A stretch of DNA of 64,000 bases, from the NCBI RefSeq assembly GCF_023721755.1, contig NZ_JAMDLH010000003.1, forward strand, positions 62,001 through 126,000, in the 5' to 3' direction. The stretch is from Pleomorphomonas sp. NRK KF1 (lineage in GTDB: Bacteria > Pseudomonadota > Alphaproteobacteria > Rhizobiales > Pleomorphomonadaceae). The notes below the pieces were generated by a model. The model saw only the letters and a list, made by a program, of their open reading frames with translations. It searched no databases and was not told where the DNA came from. Below, one piece after another: positions 55,585 through 64,000 of this stretch (the first letter of the stretch is position 1; the number at the start of each line of letters is the position of its first letter). A program made the position numbers and the translations under genes.

Positions 55585-56517
55585 CTACTTCTCGGACCTA
55601 TACAGGCGCATGACGATATCCTGGTCGTAATTTCCAAAGCCGCGACCGAATATGTTTATGCCGCCCGGATGCTTTGCCTCGTCGGAAATGCCAATCCGCA
55701 TGCGGATGGAATGGTGGTTGTCGAGGTCGAGGTCGGCCAATTTCACATCGGAAATCCTGATACCGTCTATGAACGTCCCGCGTTCCGAGATCGTCCAGGT
55801 CTTGAGCTTGCCGTATTGGGAACCCTCGAGCTTCCACCAGCGCGGTGTGTATACGCCGCGCTTGTCGCCATAGTCGCCGGGCGATGTCCACGTGCCGACC
55901 AGGGTGTTGTTGACCCAGAGCGTGATGTCGGACGGCCAGTCGGCGTTGGTGCCCGGCACTTCCGACGACAGTTCCATCGAGAATTCGACGGCGCTGATCT
56001 CCTCGTTCAAGACTTTGGCATTGTTTGGAAATTTATACTCGACATAGCCTCGGCCGAACCAGATCAGCCCAGCCTGCATGCGGTTGGGGTCGAGAAAGAA
56101 GTTCGGCACGTCGAGCAGGCCGATGACGCCGTCGTTCGAGCAGAGACCGCAAGGCGCACGCACGTCGCAGCTGGTGTAAAGGCCGATCGGCATCGACACC
56201 TCGATCGTCTCGTCGCGCGGCAACTCTCCCGGATCATCAAACCTGATAACGATCTCGTCGTAGCGCGCCGAGCAGATCTTCTGGTGTCCCTTCTTGGCCT
56301 TTACCGTCTTGGTGTCGATCAGCTCCGCTTCCTCGAGCGCTTGTACCGACATGGCGACGGTCGACTGCGGCAATGACAGCTCGGCACTGATTTCATTGAC
56401 ATTCATCGGTCCCTTGCCATGCAGGAGGCGCAGGATGTCGAGCCGGGTCGGCGAGGCTATCCCCTTGAGCGTGGCGTGGCTGTCGGCGGCGTGCAGCGTA
56501 AGGAAGTTTCTGTTCAA
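55585..56517 (-). CDS. ArsR-type HTH regulator with large C-terminal sensor-like domain
   Basis: This 310-aa protein has an ArsR/MarR-like winged HTH in the first ~85 residues (LKGIASPTRLDILRLLHGKG, NEISAELSLPQSTVAMSVQA). A ~220-residue C-terminal domain rich in predicted beta strands and tryptophans follows (GNYDQDIVMRLY at the end). Three cysteines, C117, C123 and C126 (SCDVRAPCGLCSND), could bind a metal or form disulfides. The only in-frame start is TTG at 56517, without an SD. It precedes the GH51 gene by 236 bp on the same strand, suggesting it controls arabinofuranoside use. The C-terminal domain may be a carbohydrate-binding sensor; that is inference. Confidence 0.75.
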   Translation of the reverse strand: MNRNFLTLHAADSHATLKGIASPTRLDILRLLHGKGPMNVNEISAELSLPQSTVAMSVQALEEAELIDTKTVKAKKGHQKICSARYDEIVIRFDDPGELPRDETIEVSMPIGLYTSCDVRAPCGLCSNDGVIGLLDVPNFFLDPNRMQAGLIWFGRGYVEYKFPNNAKVLNEEISAVEFSMELSSEVPGTNADWPSDITLWVNNTLVGTWTSPGDYGDKRGVYTPRWWKLEGSQYGKLKTWTISERGTFIDGIRISDVKLADLDLDNHHSIRMRIGISDEAKHPGGINIFGRGFGNYDQDIVMRLYRSEK

Positions 56518-56563
56518 GGGGAGTACTCGGAAGCAGGGTCTGTTATTTCATATCATCAATCTT

Positions 56564-56576
56564 GATAGAGTCTATC
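56564..56576. promoter_or_regulatory. palindrome upstream of the ArsR-type regulator
   Basis: GATAGAGTCTATC is a perfect palindrome around a central G, 47 bp upstream of the TTG start and next to an AT-rich stretch (56541-56560). It is a candidate autoregulatory site. The rest of the gap 56518-56799 shows nothing else recognisable. Confidence 0.45.
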
Positions 56577-56799
56577 GCAAATCACCGCGTGCGATGGTCC
56601 GTTGGTCGCGGTCCGGTCGGGCGGCAAGTTCCTCCGGCTGGTGGCGCGACTACGGATCGACAGGATAGGCTGGGTCCGCTAGAGGACCCCTCGGTCAGGC
56701 TGAGCCGGTCTGCTCGGCGAACACTCCAGGTCGGCTGGGGACTGCCGAGAGAGCGCCCACAGAGGCGCGGCTTGCGCCTTGGCGTTGCGGGAGAAAGAC

Positions 56800-57621
56800 A
56801 TGCCCTATCGGATGATCGCCCTCGATCTCGACGGCACACTCCTCGATCCGGAAGGGCGCATCCGTCCGAGCACGATCGCCGCGCTTGGGGCCGCCAAGAA
56901 ACAGGGGCTTGAGGTGGTGTTGGTCACCGGTCGACATCACTCGGTGACTCGCCCTTATTTTGAGGAGCTGAGGCTCTCCGGGCCGGCCATCTGCTGCAAC
57001 GGCACCTATGTCTACGATTTTCCAACCGAGCGCGTGGTGAGCGGCGAGCCATTCGATCTCGCCGACGCGCGACGCCTCGTCGCATCCTGCCGCCAGCACC
57101 ACGTCGATATGCTGGTCTATCTGGACGACGTTATGCTCTACGAGGTGCCGACGCCGCATCTTCAGAAGCTCGGCGCCTGGATCGACGGTCTGTCGACCCG
57201 CCCAAAGCCGGAGCTGCGACGGATTGAGTCGGTGGAGGCGGTGCTCGATGCAGCTCCCAATGTCTGGAAGTTCGTGGTCACCCACTCGGATGCCGACCGA
57301 CTGGCCAACTGGTATGCGGAAGCCGAGGCCGTGCCGGCTTACGGCATCGAGTACTCCTGGCACGACCGCATTGATGTGATGCCGGCAGGACGCAGCAAGG
57401 GCAACCGTCTGGTCTCCTGGGCCGCCGAGCGTGGGGTCGGTGCGGACGACATCGTCGCCTTTGGCGACAATTTCAACGACCTCGCCATGCTCACCGGTGT
57501 CGGTCTCGGCATAGCAATGGGAAACGCTCCTGACGCGGTCAAGGCGAAGGCGGCCGAGGTGATCGGCGGCAATGACACCGACGCCATCGCCGAGCGCATC
57601 GAAAGCCTGCTTCGCGCCTGA
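56800..57621 (+). CDS. Cof-type HAD-superfamily phosphatase (YidA-like)
   Basis: Cytoplasmic phosphatase of 273 aa, HAD class IIB. Motif I is IALDLDGTLLD (nucleophile D near residue 8), motif II VTGR, the conserved lysine near GRSKGNRL and motif III/IV GDNFNDLAML. Such enzymes act on sugar phosphates or flavin/cofactor phosphates. The ATG at 56800 has GGGAGAAAG upstream. It is transcribed away from the ArsR-type gene and toward the second Opp-type importer, 258 bp away. Functional coupling to that importer is not shown. Confidence 0.9.
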   Translation: MPYRMIALDLDGTLLDPEGRIRPSTIAALGAAKKQGLEVVLVTGRHHSVTRPYFEELRLSGPAICCNGTYVYDFPTERVVSGEPFDLADARRLVASCRQHHVDMLVYLDDVMLYEVPTPHLQKLGAWIDGLSTRPKPELRRIESVEAVLDAAPNVWKFVVTHSDADRLANWYAEAEAVPAYGIEYSWHDRIDVMPAGRSKGNRLVSWAAERGVGADDIVAFGDNFNDLAMLTGVGLGIAMGNAPDAVKAKAAEVIGGNDTDAIAERIESLLRA

Positions 57622-57655
57622 AACGGGTTGCATCGGCGTTGGGCATGCCTGCCTA

Positions 57656-57684
57656 TTGACCATCTTGTGGTGGATGGTTACGAC
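57656..57684 (+). promoter_or_regulatory. possible promoter of the second Opp-type operon
   Basis: TTGACC (57656-57661), a 17-bp spacer and TACGAC (57679-57684). The -10 box is weak, and a long leader with a GCCCC/GGGGC hairpin (57732-57756) would follow before the ATG at 57880. Confidence 0.3.
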
Positions 57685-57879
57685 TTTCCCTTCAGAAACA
57701 AGGCCTCCCGTCGCTGGTCGAGGCTTGTCGTTCGCCCCGCTGATCGAGTGGGGCGAGCGTTCGTACGCTGCCATTGGCGGGGTATGCTATGAAGGCGACG
57801 GCTCCGCGACTGCTTGCGAGCGGCACCGAGCGACCAAGGTGGAGAAACCACCGGTATATATGAAAAGGGGAATATCGAG

Positions 57880-59523
57880 ATGAACATGCCAATCCTGGGA
57901 AAGCATCTGAGATATCTGTCGGCGGGCGCCGCGGTGGCCGTCTTCTTTGCATTGAGCGGACCGTCTTTTGCCGCCACGCCGGCTGACACGCTGGTCGAGG
58001 GCTTCGCCATCGACGACATCATCAGCCTGGACCCCGGCGAAGCCTTCGAGCTTTCCACCGCCGAGGTCACTGGTAACTCCTACTCTCTGCTCGTCCGGCT
58101 CGATCTGGACGACACGACCCAGGTCAAGGCCGATATCGCCGACAGCTGGACCGTCTCCGACGATGGCCTCACCTACACGTTCAAGCTCAAGCCCGAGCTG
58201 AAGTTTGCCTCCGGCAACCCGATCACCGCCGATGATGTCGTCTTTTCGGTCGAACGGCTGATCAAGATGGACAAGAGCCCCGCCTTCCTGTTCGGGCAGT
58301 TTGGCCTTACGGGCGACAACGTGACCGAGAAGGTCAAGGCGATCGATCCGCTCACCGTCAGCTTCACCGTCGACAAACCCTATGCCACGTCCTTCGTGCT
58401 CAATGTCCTGACCTCGACCGCCGGCGCGGTGCTCGACAAGAAGCTGGTCATGGAGCACGCCAAGGCGGTAACGCCGTCCGACGAGTACAAGTGGGACACC
58501 GATTTCGGCAACGATTGGCTGAAGACCAACTCGGCCGGGTCCGGGCCGTTCAAGGTCGTCACCTGGAAGGCCAACGAAGCCGTCGTTCTCGAGCGTAACG
58601 ACGAGTATTTCGGTGAAGCCGCCAAGATGAAGCGGGTGATCTATCGGCATATGAAGGAAAGTGCCGGCCAGCGCCTCGCGCTTGAGAACGGCGACATCGA
58701 CGTCGCCCGCAACCTTGAGCCGGGTGATTTCGAAGCGGCCACCGCCAATCCCGATCTCGCCACGATTTCAGCCCCGAAGGGCACGGTCTACTACATCTCT
58801 CTCAATCAGAAGAACCCCAACCTCTCCAAGCCCGAGGTGATCGAGGCCTTCAAGTATCTGGTGGACTACGACGCCATCGGCGCCACCCTGATCAAGGGAA
58901 TCGGCGAGATTCACCAGTCCTTCCTGCCGAAGGGGCAACTGGGCTCCATCGACGACAAGCCCTACACGTTCGATGTTGTCAAGGCCAAGGATCTGCTCGC
59001 CAAGGCCGGCCTCGCTGATGGCTTCACCGTCTCGATGGACACCCGCAACACGCAGCCGGTGACCGGCATAGCGGAGAACTTCCAGCAGACCCTGGCGCAG
59101 GCCGGCGTCAAGCTGGAAATCATCCCCGGCGATGGCAAGCAGACCCTCACCAAATATCGCGCCCGTCAGCACGACATGTATATCGGCCAGTGGGGCTCGG
59201 ACTATTTCGATCCCAACTCCAACGCCGAGACCTTCACGGCCAATCCTGACAACTCAGATGAAGGCAAGGTGAAGACGCTGGCCTGGCGCAACGCCTGGGA
59301 TCCCAAGGACCTCGATGCCGAAACCAAGGCGGCTTTGCTCGAAAAGGATTCGGCCAAGCGTGCCGCCATGTACCAGGACCTGCAGCGCAAGGTGCTCGAG
59401 AGCGGGCCGTTCGTCGTGATCTATCAGCAGATCGAGGTGGCCGCCTACTCGTCCAAGCTGAAAGGCTTCAAGCTCGGTCCGTCCTACGACACGAACCTGG
59501 TCGCTCCCATCTCCAAGGAATGA
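57880..59523 (+). CDS. Opp/Dpp-type ABC substrate-binding protein (family 5)
   Basis: Family-5 binding protein of 547 aa with a Sec signal ending PSFAATPAD. LKPELKFASGNPITADDVVFS matches the family signature (in parts LKPELKFASG and ITADDVVFSVERL). The ATG at 57880 has AAGGGG upstream; an ATG at 57886 is an alternative. It is the first gene of a five-gene operon. The ligand could be a dipeptide, oligopeptide or oligosaccharide; nothing in context decides. Confidence 0.9.
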   Translation: MNMPILGKHLRYLSAGAAVAVFFALSGPSFAATPADTLVEGFAIDDIISLDPGEAFELSTAEVTGNSYSLLVRLDLDDTTQVKADIADSWTVSDDGLTYTFKLKPELKFASGNPITADDVVFSVERLIKMDKSPAFLFGQFGLTGDNVTEKVKAIDPLTVSFTVDKPYATSFVLNVLTSTAGAVLDKKLVMEHAKAVTPSDEYKWDTDFGNDWLKTNSAGSGPFKVVTWKANEAVVLERNDEYFGEAAKMKRVIYRHMKESAGQRLALENGDIDVARNLEPGDFEAATANPDLATISAPKGTVYYISLNQKNPNLSKPEVIEAFKYLVDYDAIGATLIKGIGEIHQSFLPKGQLGSIDDKPYTFDVVKAKDLLAKAGLADGFTVSMDTRNTQPVTGIAENFQQTLAQAGVKLEIIPGDGKQTLTKYRARQHDMYIGQWGSDYFDPNSNAETFTANPDNSDEGKVKTLAWRNAWDPKDLDAETKAALLEKDSAKRAAMYQDLQRKVLESGPFVVIYQQIEVAAYSSKLKGFKLGPSYDTNLVAPISKE

Positions 59524-59593
59524 TTGGCGGGCTCCGCCTCCCCGAGGGAGGCGGAGCGTCCTCCATCCTTGCAAGTGAGGAGCGATCCAACTC

Positions 59594-60655
59594 GTGTTCC
59601 ATTCGAGCGCCAAGCAAACCGCGGGGCTAAGGCGCGCCCGCGGCATCATGGTCAACATCGGCCGGTTCGCCGTCATGTTGGCGACCACCTATCTCGGCCT
59701 GCTCGCTGTCACCTTCTTCATTGGCCGCGTGGTCCCCATCGACCCGGTGCTGGCGATTGTCGGCGACCGCGCTCCGGCCTCGGTCGTCGAGCGCGTCCGC
59801 GAGGAAATGGGCTTCAACCTGCCACTTTGGCGGCAGTTCGTCCTTTACCTCCAGCAGGCCCTGACCGGCGATTTCGGCACGTCGGTGCTGACGACCAATC
59901 CGGTACTGGAAGACATCATCAGGGTGTTTCCGGCAACGCTGGAACTTGCCACGGTCGGAACGCTGATCGGCGCCGGGCTGGGTGTGCCGCTCGGTGTCAT
60001 CGCGGCGGTCCGGCGCGGCTCGATCGCCGATCAGATCGTCCGCATCGTCGGGCTCATCGGTTACTCGGTGCCCATCTTCTGGCTGGGGCTGCTGTCGCTT
60101 CTGCTGTTCTATGCCAAGCTGAAGTGGGTCGCCTATCCCGGCCGCCTCGACATAGCCTACGAGTACACCTTTACCCCGATCACCGGTCTTTTTCTCATCG
60201 ATGCCGCCTGGACGCGGCAATGGGACGTCCTTTGGGACGCCTTCCGGCATATCATCCTGCCCGGTGCGCTTCTCGGCTATTTCTCACTCGCCTACATCAG
60301 CCGCATGACGCGCTCCTTCATGCTGAACGAGCTTGGTCAGGAGTATATCGTCGCCGCGCGCGCCAAGGGCCTCAGCGAACGCCGAATCGTCTGGTTCCAC
60401 GCGCTCCGCAACGCCGCCGTGCCGCTCGTCACCGTCATCGCCTTGTCCTATGCCGGCCTACTCGAGGGATCGGTCCTGACCGAAACGGTGTTCTCCTGGC
60501 CGGGCATAGGCCTCTACATCACCAACTCCTTGCAGAATGCCGACATGAACGCCGTGCTCGGTGGCACCATTGTCATCGGTTCGGTGTTCATCACCATCAA
60601 CATGCTGTCCGACCTGCTCTATCGGCTGCTCGACCCGAGGACTCGCGCAAGATGA
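59594..60655 (+). CDS. Opp/Dpp-type ABC permease (DppB-like)
   Basis: Inner-membrane permease of 353 aa. GTG start with GAGGAG about 11 nt upstream; an internal ATG at 59648 lacks an SD. Family segments are VVPIDPVLAIVGDRAP, MGFNLPLWRQFVLYLQQALT and GDFGTSVLTTNPV. The cytoplasmic coupling region is VAARAKGLSERRIVWFHALR. It overlaps the next permease by 4 bp. Confidence 0.92.
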   Translation: MFHSSAKQTAGLRRARGIMVNIGRFAVMLATTYLGLLAVTFFIGRVVPIDPVLAIVGDRAPASVVERVREEMGFNLPLWRQFVLYLQQALTGDFGTSVLTTNPVLEDIIRVFPATLELATVGTLIGAGLGVPLGVIAAVRRGSIADQIVRIVGLIGYSVPIFWLGLLSLLLFYAKLKWVAYPGRLDIAYEYTFTPITGLFLIDAAWTRQWDVLWDAFRHIILPGALLGYFSLAYISRMTRSFMLNELGQEYIVAARAKGLSERRIVWFHALRNAAVPLVTVIALSYAGLLEGSVLTETVFSWPGIGLYITNSLQNADMNAVLGGTIVIGSVFITINMLSDLLYRLLDPRTRAR

Positions 60656-61599
60656 CCGATCCCTCGTCACCGGCGCCCTCGACGGCGTCGAATGAAAGCT
60701 GGCGCGAGTGGCTGCTCACTGCCGAGCCGCATTCCCGCAATCAGGCAAGGCTCGGCCGCGCCTATGTCACATGGCGTCGCTTTTCGGAAAATCGGCTCGC
60801 CGTTACCGGCCTTCTGATCATTGTCGCCCTGGTGCTGGTCGCCATCTTCGCCGATCTCCTGGCTCCGCATTCGGCGACTGTCGGCGACCTGGCCGGCGCC
60901 CGCTTGCTGCCGCCGGGGTCGCCCGGCTTCCTGCTCGGCACCGACGACCAGGGTCGCGACATTCTGTCGCGCCTGCTCGTCGGCTCGCGCATCACGCTCG
61001 CCGTGGTGGCGCTGGTCGCCATCATTGCCGCGCCGGTCGGGTTGCTGATCGGCACCGTCTCCGGCTTCGCCGGTGGCTACGTCGATGCAGTGCTGATGCG
61101 TGTCACCGACATTTTCCTGGCCTTCCCGAAGTTGATCCTGGCGCTGGCCTTCGTGGCCGCTCTCGGGCCGGGTATCGAGAACGCCGTCATCGCCATCGCG
61201 TTGACGTCCTGGCCGCCGTATGCCCGCCTCGCTCGCGCTGAAACGCTGGGTGTCAGAAACTCCGACTACATCGCCGCCGTTCACCTGATGGGTGCTTCGC
61301 CGGCTCGCATCGTCATCCGGCACATCATGCCGATGTGTCTTTCCTCGCTGATCGTCCGCGTCACGCTCGACATGGCGGGCATCATCCTGACGGCAGCCGG
61401 CCTCGGCTTCCTGGGCCTTGGCGCCCAGCCGCCGCTGCCGGAGTGGGGCACGATGATCGCCTCGGGCCGCCGTTTCATCCTCGACCAGTGGTGGGTAGCG
61501 ACCATGCCCGGCATCGCCATCCTCATCGTCAGCCTCGGCTTCAATCTGCTCGGCGACGGGCTACGCGACGCACTCGATCCACGGGGGGCTGGCCGATGA
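60652..61599 (+). CDS. Opp/Dpp-type ABC permease (DppC-like)
   Basis: Inner-membrane permease of 315 aa with the N-terminal OppC segment (WRRFSENRLAVTGLLIIVAL) and the periplasmic GTDDQGRDILSRLLVGSRI motif that defines DppC. The coupling loop is VHLMGASPARIVIRHIMP. It overlaps both neighbours by 4 bp (ATGA). Residues 1-45 are a charged, Ser/Pro-rich cytoplasmic tail. Confidence 0.93.
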   Translation: MTDPSSPAPSTASNESWREWLLTAEPHSRNQARLGRAYVTWRRFSENRLAVTGLLIIVALVLVAIFADLLAPHSATVGDLAGARLLPPGSPGFLLGTDDQGRDILSRLLVGSRITLAVVALVAIIAAPVGLLIGTVSGFAGGYVDAVLMRVTDIFLAFPKLILALAFVAALGPGIENAVIAIALTSWPPYARLARAETLGVRNSDYIAAVHLMGASPARIVIRHIMPMCLSSLIVRVTLDMAGIILTAAGLGFLGLGAQPPLPEWGTMIASGRRFILDQWWVATMPGIAILIVSLGFNLLGDGLRDALDPRGAGR

Positions 61600-62429
61600 A
61601 GCCGCTGCTGACCGTTAGCAACCTGTCGGTCACCTATCCGACACGCACCGGCGTCGTCGAGGCGGTGCGCGGCCTGTCTTTCGAACTCGGGCGGGAGAGG
61701 CTCGGCATCGTCGGCGAGAGCGGCTCGGGCAAGTCGCAGACCGGTCGCGCCATCATGGGCCTTACGCCGCCCCCCGGCATTGTTCGCGCTGACGCTCTAT
61801 CCTTTTCCGGCGTCGATCTTCTGAAGGCCGGGTCGTCCACCTGGCGCGAGATGCGCGGCAGTCGCATGGCGATGATCCTGCAGGACCCCAAGTTCTCGCT
61901 CAACCCGGTGATGACCATCGGCCGCCAGATCACCGAAACGCTGCGCCATCACGAGAATGTCTCCAAGCGCGAAGCCCGACGCCGGGCCGTCGAAATGCTG
62001 GAGGCGGTGCAGATCGAAGATCCGGAGCGGGTTTTCGCCCTCTACCCGCACGAGGTGTCGGGCGGCATGGGCCAGCGGGCGATGATCGCCATGATGCTGG
62101 TCTGTGGCCCCGAACTGCTGATTGCCGACGAGCCGACCTCGGCGCTCGACGTCACCGTGCAGCTCGAAGTGCTCGGCATTCTCGATCGTCTGGTGCGGGA
62201 CAAGGGTATGGGGCTCGTCTTCATCAGCCACGATCTCCGTTTGGTCTCTTCCTTCTGCGATCGGGTGCTGGTGATGTATGCCGGCCGGATCGTCGAGGAA
62301 CTCGCGACCGCCGATCTTGCCGGCGCCAAGCATCCCTACACGCGCGGTCTGCTCGACTGCACGCCGAAGATCGGCGAGAGTCGGCATCCCCTGCCGGTGC
62401 TCGAACGACAGAAGGAGTGGGCGGCGTGA
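61596..62429 (+). CDS. Opp/Dpp-type ABC importer ATPase (DppD-like)
   Basis: ABC ATPase of 277 aa with Walker A GESGSGKSQ, Q-loop ILQDPKFSLNPVMTI, signature EVSGGMGQRAMIAMM, Walker B LLIADEPTSALD and H-loop FISHDLRLVSSFCD. The C-terminal KHPYTRGLLDCTPKIG is the start of the oligopeptide tail, but the protein ends early at 277 aa and lacks the usual cysteine-rich extension. It overlaps the next ATPase gene by 4 bp. Confidence 0.92.
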   Translation: MKPLLTVSNLSVTYPTRTGVVEAVRGLSFELGRERLGIVGESGSGKSQTGRAIMGLTPPPGIVRADALSFSGVDLLKAGSSTWREMRGSRMAMILQDPKFSLNPVMTIGRQITETLRHHENVSKREARRRAVEMLEAVQIEDPERVFALYPHEVSGGMGQRAMIAMMLVCGPELLIADEPTSALDVTVQLEVLGILDRLVRDKGMGLVFISHDLRLVSSFCDRVLVMYAGRIVEELATADLAGAKHPYTRGLLDCTPKIGESRHPLPVLERQKEWAA

Positions 62430-63181
62430 CCATCCGCATCGAAAACCTGTCGGTGACCTTCGACGGCTTTCAGGCGCTGAAGTCGGTGAGCGTCGCCGTC
62501 GGCAAGGGCGAGTCCTTCGGTCTTGTTGGAGAGAGCGGATCGGGCAAGTCGACGCTATTGCGCGCTGTCGCCGGCCTTGCGCCCGTCAGCGCCGGCGCCA
62601 TCGAGGTGAATGGCGAAGCGCTCCTTGGCAATCGGCGCAGTCGTGCCTTCCGCCGCGCCGTGCAAATGGTCTTCCAGGATCCCTATGCATCGCTGCATCC
62701 GCGCCAGACCGTCGATCGCCAACTGCTGGAGCCGCTCGCCATTCATGGCATCGGCGACGGCGAACGACGCATCCTGAAGGCGCTCGACGAGGTTGGCCTC
62801 GGTTCGTCCTTCCGCTTCCGCTATCCACACCAGCTATCCGGCGGCCAGCGGCAACGCGTCGCCATCGCCCGCGCCCTGATCGTCGAGCCCGAGATCCTGC
62901 TGCTCGATGAACCCACCTCGGCGCTCGACGCCTCGGTGCAGGCCGAAGTGCTGAACCTCTTGGAAGACGTGCGGAGCCGCCATGGTCTCACCTACATCAT
63001 GGTCAGTCATGATCTCGGGGTGGTCACCCATATGTGCAGCCGCCTTGCCGTCATGAAGAGCGGTGAGGTGGTTGAAACGCTCGCCGCGACCGATCTTGCC
63101 GGCGGCAGGATGGTGTCCGACTACACCCGACGGCTTATGGTGGCGAGCAAGGGCTTCTCGCGCGAGATGGAGCCGGGCTAG
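62426..63181 (+). CDS. Opp/Dpp-type ABC importer ATPase (DppF-like)
   Basis: ABC ATPase of 251 aa with Walker A GESGSGKST, Q-loop VFQDPYASLHPRQTV, signature [16 protein letters not shown], Walker B ILLLDEPTSALD and H-loop MVSHDLGVVTHMCS. The GTG start at 62426 (GTGA overlap) has GAAGGAG 8 nt upstream. The protein stops soon after the H-loop region and lacks the ~60-residue oligopeptide tail, so it is short for DppF. Last gene of the operon. Confidence 0.92.
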   Translation: MTIRIENLSVTFDGFQALKSVSVAVGKGESFGLVGESGSGKSTLLRAVAGLAPVSAGAIEVNGEALLGNRRSRAFRRAVQMVFQDPYASLHPRQTVDRQLLEPLAIHGIGDGERRILKALDEVGLGSSFRFRYPHQLSGGQRQRVAIARALIVEPEILLLDEPTSALDASVQAEVLNLLEDVRSRHGLTYIMVSHDLGVVTHMCSRLAVMKSGEVVETLAATDLAGGRMVSDYTRRLMVASKGFSREMEPG

Positions 63182-63250
63182 CCCACGCTTTCTTTACCGG
63201 TTGCGAGCGACGGTTTACCCTCATCGAGTCGCCTGATCGGAAGCCATCGC

Positions 63251-63928
63251 GTGGAAACCGACCTATACCTTCCCGTAAAGCATCACCTCGAAAGCCTCGG
63301 CCTGACCGTCAAGGGAGAAGTGAAGGGCTGCGACCTTGTCGGACTGTCGGATGACGAGCCCGAGTTGGTGGTGATCGGCGAACTCAAGCGCGCCTTCACT
63401 CTGGAGCTGGTGTTGCAGGCGGTGGACCGAACGGCGGCGGCCGACGAGGTGTGGCTTGCGATCGGCGCTTCCAAACGCGGCCGCGGCCGCGAGGGTGATC
63501 CGCGCGTCAGGAAGCTATGCCGTTTCCTGGGCTTCGGCCTGATCGCCGTCACACCCACCGGCCTGATCGAGGTGATCGTCGAGCCGGCGCCCTGGAAGCC
63601 GCGCCGCGACGGCCGCCGTCGATCGCGCATTGTCGAGGAGTTCCGCCGCCGCAAGGGCGATCCGATCGTTGGTGGTTCGACGCGGCTGCCGCAGATGACG
63701 GCCTATCGCCAACAGGCCCTGGCCGTCGCCCTCGCATTGCGAGATGGACCGCAGAGGCCGCGCGATCTCAAGCCGACTGCCCCCGACGCGGCGAAAATCC
63801 TCCAGGCCAATGTCTATGGTTGGTTCGAGAGGGTCGAACGCGGCGTCTACAGGCTGACGGACGGCGGCAACGCGGCGCTCGTCACATGGGCAGCCTATCT
63901 CGCCGTGGGCAAACCCGCGGCGGCGTAA
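63251..63928 (+). CDS. DUF2161-family putative PD-(D/E)XK nuclease-like protein
   Basis: This 225-aa protein looks like the DUF2161 family. The N-terminal half has a PD-(D/E)XK-like arrangement: an aspartate in GCDLVGL and ELVVIGELKRAF (acidic residue, spacer, E-x-K). The middle is very basic (PRRDGRRRSRIVEEFRRRK) and the C-terminal half looks like a winged-helix domain (AALALRDGPQRPRDL-like region through WFERVERGVYRLTDGG). Start GTG at 63251. It lies 69 bp after the importer operon but seems unrelated to it. Its biological role is not established. Confidence 0.75.
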   Translation: METDLYLPVKHHLESLGLTVKGEVKGCDLVGLSDDEPELVVIGELKRAFTLELVLQAVDRTAAADEVWLAIGASKRGRGREGDPRVRKLCRFLGFGLIAVTPTGLIEVIVEPAPWKPRRDGRRRSRIVEEFRRRKGDPIVGGSTRLPQMTAYRQQALAVALALRDGPQRPRDLKPTAPDAAKILQANVYGWFERVERGVYRLTDGGNAALVTWAAYLAVGKPAAA

Positions 63929-64000
63929 GCCTCACATCTTTGTGTGGCAGGCAACCGCCCGAAGTCTCTGGCAGTTTAGGGAAGTAACGCCATATTGCCA

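Noticed and set aside
47922-63181. Reading both Opp/Dpp systems as nickel or dipeptide importers
   Set aside because: No nikR, hydrogenase, urease or peptidase gene is nearby, and the first system is beside an arabinofuranosidase. I left the ligand open.

Overview
The window is high-GC, densely packed DNA from what looks like an alphaproteobacterium of the Rhizobiales type. Signs are a dmeR/dmeF-type metal operon, tamA-tamB, many CUT1/CUT2/Opp-type ABC importers and frequent GTG starts. A plant- or soil-associated lifestyle is inferred from the arabinofuranosidases and the sugar importers. I call 52 protein genes. I see no rRNA, tRNA, IS element, phage gene or CRISPR array. Most genes sit in operons with 1-8 bp overlaps.

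Layout. (1) 2-952: a 5'-truncated ApbE flavin transferase with a Tat signal. (2) 966-9419: a class II aldolase, a SorC-type regulator, mtnA and mtnK, then a ribose-type ABC importer. Together these look like import of a 5-modified ribose (5-methylthioribose or 5-deoxyribose) and its cleavage to DHAP plus an aldehyde. A 10-bp motif is shared by the two divergent promoter regions. (3) 9694-17120: a LacI regulator, a CUT1 sugar importer with two architecturally odd permeases, and a GH63-like glycosidase related to glucosyl/mannosylglycerate hydrolases. (4) 17305-18489: a nickel/cobalt-type repressor and a CDF exporter with a textbook operator. (5) 18571-23234: a small membrane protein, a DedA protein, an ABC exporter and two aldo/keto reductases. 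(6) 23430-29292: tamB and tamA. (7) 29492-36778: a LacI-controlled CUT1 importer operon with a GH127 beta-L-arabinofuranosidase.

(8) 37107-47786: an operon of a fucose/arabinose-isomerase-like enzyme, a two-subunit transketolase and an FGGY kinase. Divergent to it are a DeoR regulator, a DUF2291 lipoprotein and a CUT2 importer. Near-identical phased DeoR-type operators sit on both promoters. The gene set resembles the transketolase route of D-apiose catabolism. (9) 47922-56517: an Opp/Dpp-type importer behind a GH51 alpha-L-arabinofuranosidase and an ArsR-type regulator with a large C-terminal domain. (10) 56800-63928: a Cof-type HAD phosphatase, a second Opp/Dpp-type importer and a DUF2161 protein.

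Taken together this is an accessory-carbon region. It has six importers, each paired with its own enzymes or regulator, and is aimed mainly at pentose- and plant-wall-derived or compatible-solute glycosides. The two most interesting systems are the MtnA/MtnK/aldolase/importer island and the split-transketolase island, because in both the operator sites tie importer and catabolic genes into one regulon.
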